Origin: CAZBWS01 sp964495705
GTDB taxonomy: Bacteria; Pseudomonadota; Gammaproteobacteria; HTCC5015
Reading direction: 5' to 3'
Assembly: GCA_964495705.1 (NCBI GenBank)
Contig: CAZBWS010000085.1
Span: forward strand, 1-8,894
Length of the DNA stretch: 8,894 bases
Below are positions 6,290 to 8,894 of the stretch, one piece after another. The position numbers and the translations under genes were made by a program. The notes below the pieces were generated by a model. The model was not told the DNA's origin, ran no database searches, and saw only the letters and a program-made list of their open reading frames with translations. The stretch's first letter is position 1. Each line of letters opens with the position of its first letter.

Positions 6290-6501
6290 TTATACACATC
6301 TGCGCGTGGAACTTGCGTGGAACGCGAATAAAAACAAGTGTTTCAATTATCAATGGTGCAATTTTATATAAGTCTTTGATATTTATAGATATATTTTGGT
6401 GGTTAAAAAACGATCAGTTTAACGGAATGATAGTTTTCACAAGGTTTACAGCGCTATTTCAGACTTTTGTCCACAAAGTTATCCACAGGAAATGTGGAAA
6501 A
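6290..6501. other. DnaA-box cluster with AT-rich segment (origin-like)
   Basis: Boxes matching TTATNCACA: TTATACACA at 6290-6298 (perfect, plus), TTGTCCACA at 6467-6475 (one mismatch, plus), TTATCCACA at 6479-6487 (perfect, plus), and TTTTCCACA on the minus strand at 6501-6493 (one mismatch). A two-mismatch GTTTTCACA lies at 6433-6441. The last three strong sites occupy 35 bases, with start spacings of 12 and 14. Between the first box and this cluster, 6341-6410 has 14 G/C in 70 bases, a candidate unwinding element. Clustered boxes beside an AT-rich segment are the layout of bacterial origins, but DnaA-titrating or DnaA-regulated loci can look alike. Only two GATC sites (6164 and 6411) are present, unlike enteric oriC. 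Flanking genes are not the usual dnaA/rpmH or mnmG/mioC. Confidence 0.55.
6304..6323 (+). repeat. Tandem 9-base repeat, 11-base period
   Basis: GCGTGGAAC occurs at 6304-6312 and again at 6315-6323, separated by TT. The 11-base period puts both copies on about the same face of the helix, as with paired protein-binding sites. The pair begins 6 bases after the TTATACACA box and just before the AT-rich segment. Confidence 0.6.
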
Positions 6502-6592
6502 AATGGTTTTTTGCATATGCAGAAAGAACTTGCGAGGCTTTGCGAAGAATCTACTTTAAGTGTGCCTTTTAACTCGAGCGCTTTACCTCGTC

Positions 6593-6623
6593 TTTCAAGG
6601 GCGCGAAGTAACGCCTCTTGAAA
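6593..6623. repeat. Long hairpin downstream of thiI, no T run
   Basis: TTTCAAG (6593-6599) plus GGCG (6600-6603) pair with CGCC (6612-6615) and CTTGAAA (6617-6623). This makes an 11-bp stem with one bulged T at 6616 and an 8-base loop. It lies 23 bases beyond the thiI stop. Neither strand has a T run after it, so it is not a classical intrinsic terminator. It could stabilise the thiI 3' end or be a protein site. Confidence 0.5.
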
Positions 6624-6634
6624 TAGGCCGAAAG

Positions 6635-6649
6635 CTAGATTTTATCTAG
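6635..6649. repeat. Small palindrome overlapping the thiI stop
   Basis: CTAGAT (6635-6640) and ATCTAG (6644-6649) form a 6-bp stem with a 3-base loop over the thiI stop codon (6646-6648). A short T run (6651-6655) follows only on the plus strand, where no transcript is expected, so any terminator role is doubtful. Confidence 0.3.
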
Positions 6650-8118
6650 GTTTTTGGTTCAAGTTCGGGGCGAAAAACATCAATATTGTTTACGCCTGCG
6701 TCACGTAGGTGCTGCGCATGCAGATGAGACATCACGCCTTTAGCGCAATACAGTAAGTAATGTTGCTCAGGATCGAGGTTTTTAGACTCTTTATGTAGCT
6801 TATAAAAAGGAATTTTTAATATTTTGTTGTTTATTTGCAGCGGAGATATTTCTTCCTCATCTGGATGGCGAATATCTACAACAATACTGTTTGAGGCTAA
6901 CTCAGCTAGTAGTTCAACTGCTGGACCGTCTTTTTCCAAGTTACGCTTTTTGTCCGCTAGCTTTTCAATACTGGATACTTTGCTGTTTTGTATGGCGCGC
7001 TCTAGAACAGCAAAATCAAACTTAGACTCTTCTTCATCAATCTTATGTTGGCGAGCATGTGTCGTCGGTTTTACAGAGATAACACCACAGTACTCAGGTA
7101 TGGATGCGGAAAAATCCTCTGTACCGATTTTGCGGGCAATGTCGATAATGTGTCCCTTGTTGGAGGTGATCAGAGGGCGTAACACTAGGGTGTCGGTTAC
7201 CTTATCTATAATAGAGAGGTTGGTCAGCGTTTGACTGGAAACCTGTGCAATGGCCTCGCCAGTCACGAGGGCTTCAACCTTGTGAATTCGCGCTGCTTCA
7301 CTGGCCGCGCGCATAAACATGCGCTTTAAAATAACCCCCATTTGGGAGTTGGAAACCTTGCTAAGAATTTCCTCGACAACTTCTTCGAAGTTGATGGTGA
7401 TGAACTTGACCTTGTGGCTGCTGCCGTATTTATCCCATAGGTAATAGGCGACTTCCTTTACGCCTAACTCATGGTCGCTGCCGCCGAGGTTGAAGAATAG
7501 GTAGTGCGTCTTCATGCCTCGTGCCATGGTCATATAGCTGGATACAGCAGAATCAAAGCCCCCTGAAATCAAGGACATAACCGCATCTTGAGAGCCTAAG
7601 GGAAAGCCGCCGATACCCTCGTGGCGATCTTCAATGACAAACAGTTTGTCGTTACGCACTTCTATGCGGATAGTCTGGTCTGCGTGTTTTAAGCTAACGC
7701 CGGCACTGTCAAAGTTCTGGTTTAAGCCCCCGCCGACATATTGACTTACATCGGTAGAGCTGAATTCATGCTTGCCCACGCGTTTACAGCGAACCACAAA
7801 GGTTTTTCCCGCTAAGCGGTTGCCCCATGAGGCAGCGGTTTTTTCATAGATGTCGTGCATGTCGGTAAACACATACTCTTGAATGCGCGTGAAATTGCTA
7901 ATGCCGGGGGTATGCAGCAAGATGTCGATGACTTGTTCTTCAAGGCTCTCGTCGGCGAAATTAATACGCAAATTATCCCATTGAGTCTGTACGCTTACCT
8001 TGCAGTTGTATCGTGCAAAGATCTTCTTCAAATTACCCGCTAATTGGCGAGTCATTTCAGCGCGCACGGGCTTGCTTTTAATAATGATTTCGGGGAATAG
8101 GCGAACTAGATATTGCAT
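6646..8118 (-). CDS. thiI: tRNA 4-thiouridine synthase / thiamine sulfurtransferase ThiI with rhodanese domain
   Basis: ThiI adenylates uridine-8 of tRNA and transfers persulfide sulfur to it, giving the near-UV-sensing s4U8. The rhodanese-bearing form also supplies sulfur for the thiamine thiazole. The 490-aa protein has an N-terminal ferredoxin-like/THUMP part (about 1-165), the PP-loop SGGFDS at 185-190, and IPEYCGVISVKPT with C344, the same number as the catalytic cysteine of the E. coli protein. A C-terminal rhodanese domain (about 400-490) carries the active-site loop CAKGVMS with C458. All catalytic residues are present, so both activities are expected. The length is close to the 482 aa of E. 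coli. The ATG at 8118 gives MQYLVRLFPEIIIKS, a normal ThiI start; its ribosome site (AAGTAAG) is weak. It is divergent from rpe. Confidence 0.97.
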   Translation of the reverse strand: MQYLVRLFPEIIIKSKPVRAEMTRQLAGNLKKIFARYNCKVSVQTQWDNLRINFADESLEEQVIDILLHTPGISNFTRIQEYVFTDMHDIYEKTAASWGNRLAGKTFVVRCKRVGKHEFSSTDVSQYVGGGLNQNFDSAGVSLKHADQTIRIEVRNDKLFVIEDRHEGIGGFPLGSQDAVMSLISGGFDSAVSSYMTMARGMKTHYLFFNLGGSDHELGVKEVAYYLWDKYGSSHKVKFITINFEEVVEEILSKVSNSQMGVILKRMFMRAASEAARIHKVEALVTGEAIAQVSSQTLTNLSIIDKVTDTLVLRPLITSNKGHIIDIARKIGTEDFSASIPEYCGVISVKPTTHARQHKIDEEESKFDFAVLERAIQNSKVSSIEKLADKKRNLEKDGPAVELLAELASNSIVVDIRHPDEEEISPLQINNKILKIPFYKLHKESKNLDPEQHYLLYCAKGVMSHLHAQHLRDAGVNNIDVFRPELEPKT

Positions 8119-8127
8119 GGGGCTTAC

Positions 8128-8155
8128 TTGTTTGTGGTTTGAACAAACAATTATA
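8128..8155 (-). promoter_or_regulatory. Probable thiI -10 overlapping a 7-base inverted repeat
   Basis: Minus-strand TATAAT at 8155-8150 lies 31 bases before the thiI ATG. TTGTTTG (8128-8134) and CAAACAA (8144-8150) form an inverted repeat with a 9-base spacer that reaches the -10 and covers the expected transcription start near 8143. No good -35 is seen. The promoter is plausible, and the operator role of the repeat is inference. Confidence 0.4.
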
Positions 8156-8191
8156 CAGCAAAAGCTCCGTGTGCTTCGCCGCGCTGTGGCT

Positions 8192-8197
8192 TATAAT
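8192..8197 (+). promoter_or_regulatory. Probable -10 element of rpe
   Basis: A perfect TATAAT at 8192-8197 lies 30 bases before the rpe ATG, predicting a leader of about 24 bases. The -35 position is poor. Together with the thiI -10 it makes a compact back-to-back promoter pair in 109 bases. Confidence 0.5.
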
Positions 8198-8227
8198 CCC
8201 CACATACTTATATATAGCGAAGCGACC

Positions 8228-8894
8228 ATGAAACAGCCCTATAAAATTGCCCCCTCTATTCTTTCTGCGGACCTCGCTCGTTTGGGGGAGGATGTGGACA
8301 AGGTCATTGCTGCGGGTGCAGATATCGTGCACTTCGATGTTATGGATAATCACTATGTGCCCAACCTGACCTTCGGCCCTGCAATTTGCCAAGCTTTGCG
8401 TGACTACGGCATTACCGCAGAAATTGATGCACACCTGATGGTGCGCCCCGTAGATCGCATTATTCCCGATTTTGCCAAAGCGGGGGCAGACTACATCACT
8501 TTTCACCCTGAGGGCTCAGACCACGTGGATCGCAGCCTGCAGCTGATTAAAGATTGTGGCTGTAAGGCGGGTTTGGTATTCAATCCTGCGACACCGCTTG
8601 ACTGCCTGAAGTATGTCATGGATAAGGTCGACATGATTCTGCTGATGTCGGTCAACCCAGGCTATGGCGGGCAGAGCTTTATTCCTGGCACATTGGACAA
8701 GTTGCGCGAAGTACGCAAGCTGATCGACGACTCCGGTCGCGATATTCGCTTAGAAATTGATGGTGGTGTTAAAGTGAATAATATCCGTGAAATTGCTGAG
8801 GCGGGTGCGGATACTTTTGTGGCGGGTTCTGCTATTTTCAATACCGATGATTACAAGGTTGTGATTGACCAGATGCGTGGGGAGTTGGCTAAGG
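8228..8894 (+). CDS. rpe: Ribulose-phosphate 3-epimerase, cut by the window end
   Basis: Rpe interconverts ribulose-5-phosphate and xylulose-5-phosphate in the pentose phosphate pathway. 222 codons are visible with no stop. Family members are about 220-230 aa, so only the last few residues lie outside. The TIM-barrel signatures are in order: IAPSILSADLARLGED (7-22), HFDVMDNHYVPNLTFGP (35-51), AHLMV (68-72), LLMSVNPGYGGQSF (138-151) and EIDGGV (176-181). The metal ligands H35, D37, H69 and D178 are all present; D37 and D178 are also the catalytic acid/base pair. ATG at 8228 is chosen because MKQPYKIAPSILSAD is the usual N-terminus. The upstream GAAG is only a weak ribosome site. In several gammaproteobacteria rpe is followed by gph and trp genes, which cannot be checked here. 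Confidence 0.96.
   Translation, partial: MKQPYKIAPSILSADLARLGEDVDKVIAAGADIVHFDVMDNHYVPNLTFGPAICQALRDYGITAEIDAHLMVRPVDRIIPDFAKAGADYITFHPEGSDHVDRSLQLIKDCGCKAGLVFNPATPLDCLKYVMDKVDMILLMSVNPGYGGQSFIPGTLDKLREVRKLIDDSGRDIRLEIDGGVKVNNIREIAEAGADTFVAGSAIFNTDDYKVVIDQMRGELAK

Larger units (their letters stand above)
6036..6645. other. 610-base non-coding region between argS and thiI
   Basis: This holds the argS promoter at its left end (to about 6085), then about 140 bases where I recognise nothing firm (6086-6228). Next comes a block dense in inverted and direct repeats, DnaA boxes and AT-rich DNA (6229-6501). The right part (6502-6645) has two hairpins but no recognised gene. An open frame with a GTG start crosses most of it (6229-6621), but it has no ribosome site and no recognisable family, so I treat the region as non-coding. 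Confidence 0.7.

Noticed and set aside
6229..6621. 130-codon plus-strand open frame with GTG start in the argS-thiI gap
   Set aside because: It has no ribosome site, no recognisable family and no sensible composition, and it runs through DnaA boxes, an AT-rich tract and hairpins. It is more likely a chance frame across a regulatory region.
8078..8506. 142-codon minus-strand open frame
   Set aside because: It is antisense to the start of rpe and overlaps the beginning of thiI. The rpe reading frame is an unmistakable family match, so this is a shadow.
1..8894. Mobile element, CRISPR array, tRNA/rRNA or defence system
   Set aside because: I found no transposase-like protein, no long terminal repeats, no regular repeat-spacer pattern and no tRNA-like cloverleaf. 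All confident genes are housekeeping.

Overview
The window is a stretch of bacterial chromosome, mostly housekeeping genes, with moderate GC (about mid-40s per cent by eye). The proteins look gammaproteobacterial. They include an E. coli-type cofactor-dependent phosphoglycerate mutase, a ThiI with a C-terminal rhodanese domain and both catalytic cysteines, and an ArgRS with an MSTRSG motif. The acyl-CoA-binding protein and the short CPA1 Na+/H+ antiporter would suit a marine or environmental gammaproteobacterium, but I cannot name a genus.

Layout. Positions 1-53 end with the terminator of an unseen upstream gene. gpmA (107-856, +) starts with GTG. It converges on a purC-bioD pair (minus, 2431-898), and the two units share a bidirectional terminator at 870-898. 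A short divergent promoter region (2432-2543) separates purC from a plus-strand run: a CPA1 Na+/H+ antiporter (2544-3770), a CoA-pyrophosphatase-type Nudix hydrolase (3772-4362) and an acyl-CoA-binding protein (from 4408). A run of exactly 100 N (4677-4776) cuts the 3' end of the acyl-CoA-binding gene and about a quarter of the convergent argS gene (minus, start 6035). Then comes a 610-base non-coding region (6036-6645), followed by thiI (minus, 8118-6646) and the divergent rpe gene (+, from 8228), which runs off the window's right edge a few codons before its expected stop.

Functions. gpmA serves lower glycolysis and rpe the pentose phosphate pathway. purC makes SAICAR in purine synthesis. 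bioD is a biotin gene detached from any other visible bio gene and probably cotranscribed with purC. argS and thiI act in tRNA charging and tRNA 4-thiouridine/thiamine sulfur chemistry. The Nudix enzyme and the acyl-CoA-binding protein may form a small CoA/acyl-CoA housekeeping pair behind the antiporter.

The part most worth a second look is the non-coding region between argS and thiI. It holds two perfect DnaA boxes and two one-mismatch boxes. Three of the four lie within 35 bases, beside a 70-base segment with only 14 G/C, a tandem 9-base repeat with 11-base period and a 12-base inverted repeat. This resembles a replication origin or another DnaA-binding locus, although the flanking genes are not the usual oriC neighbours. 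I saw no mobile element, CRISPR array, tRNA, rRNA or defence-type genes.
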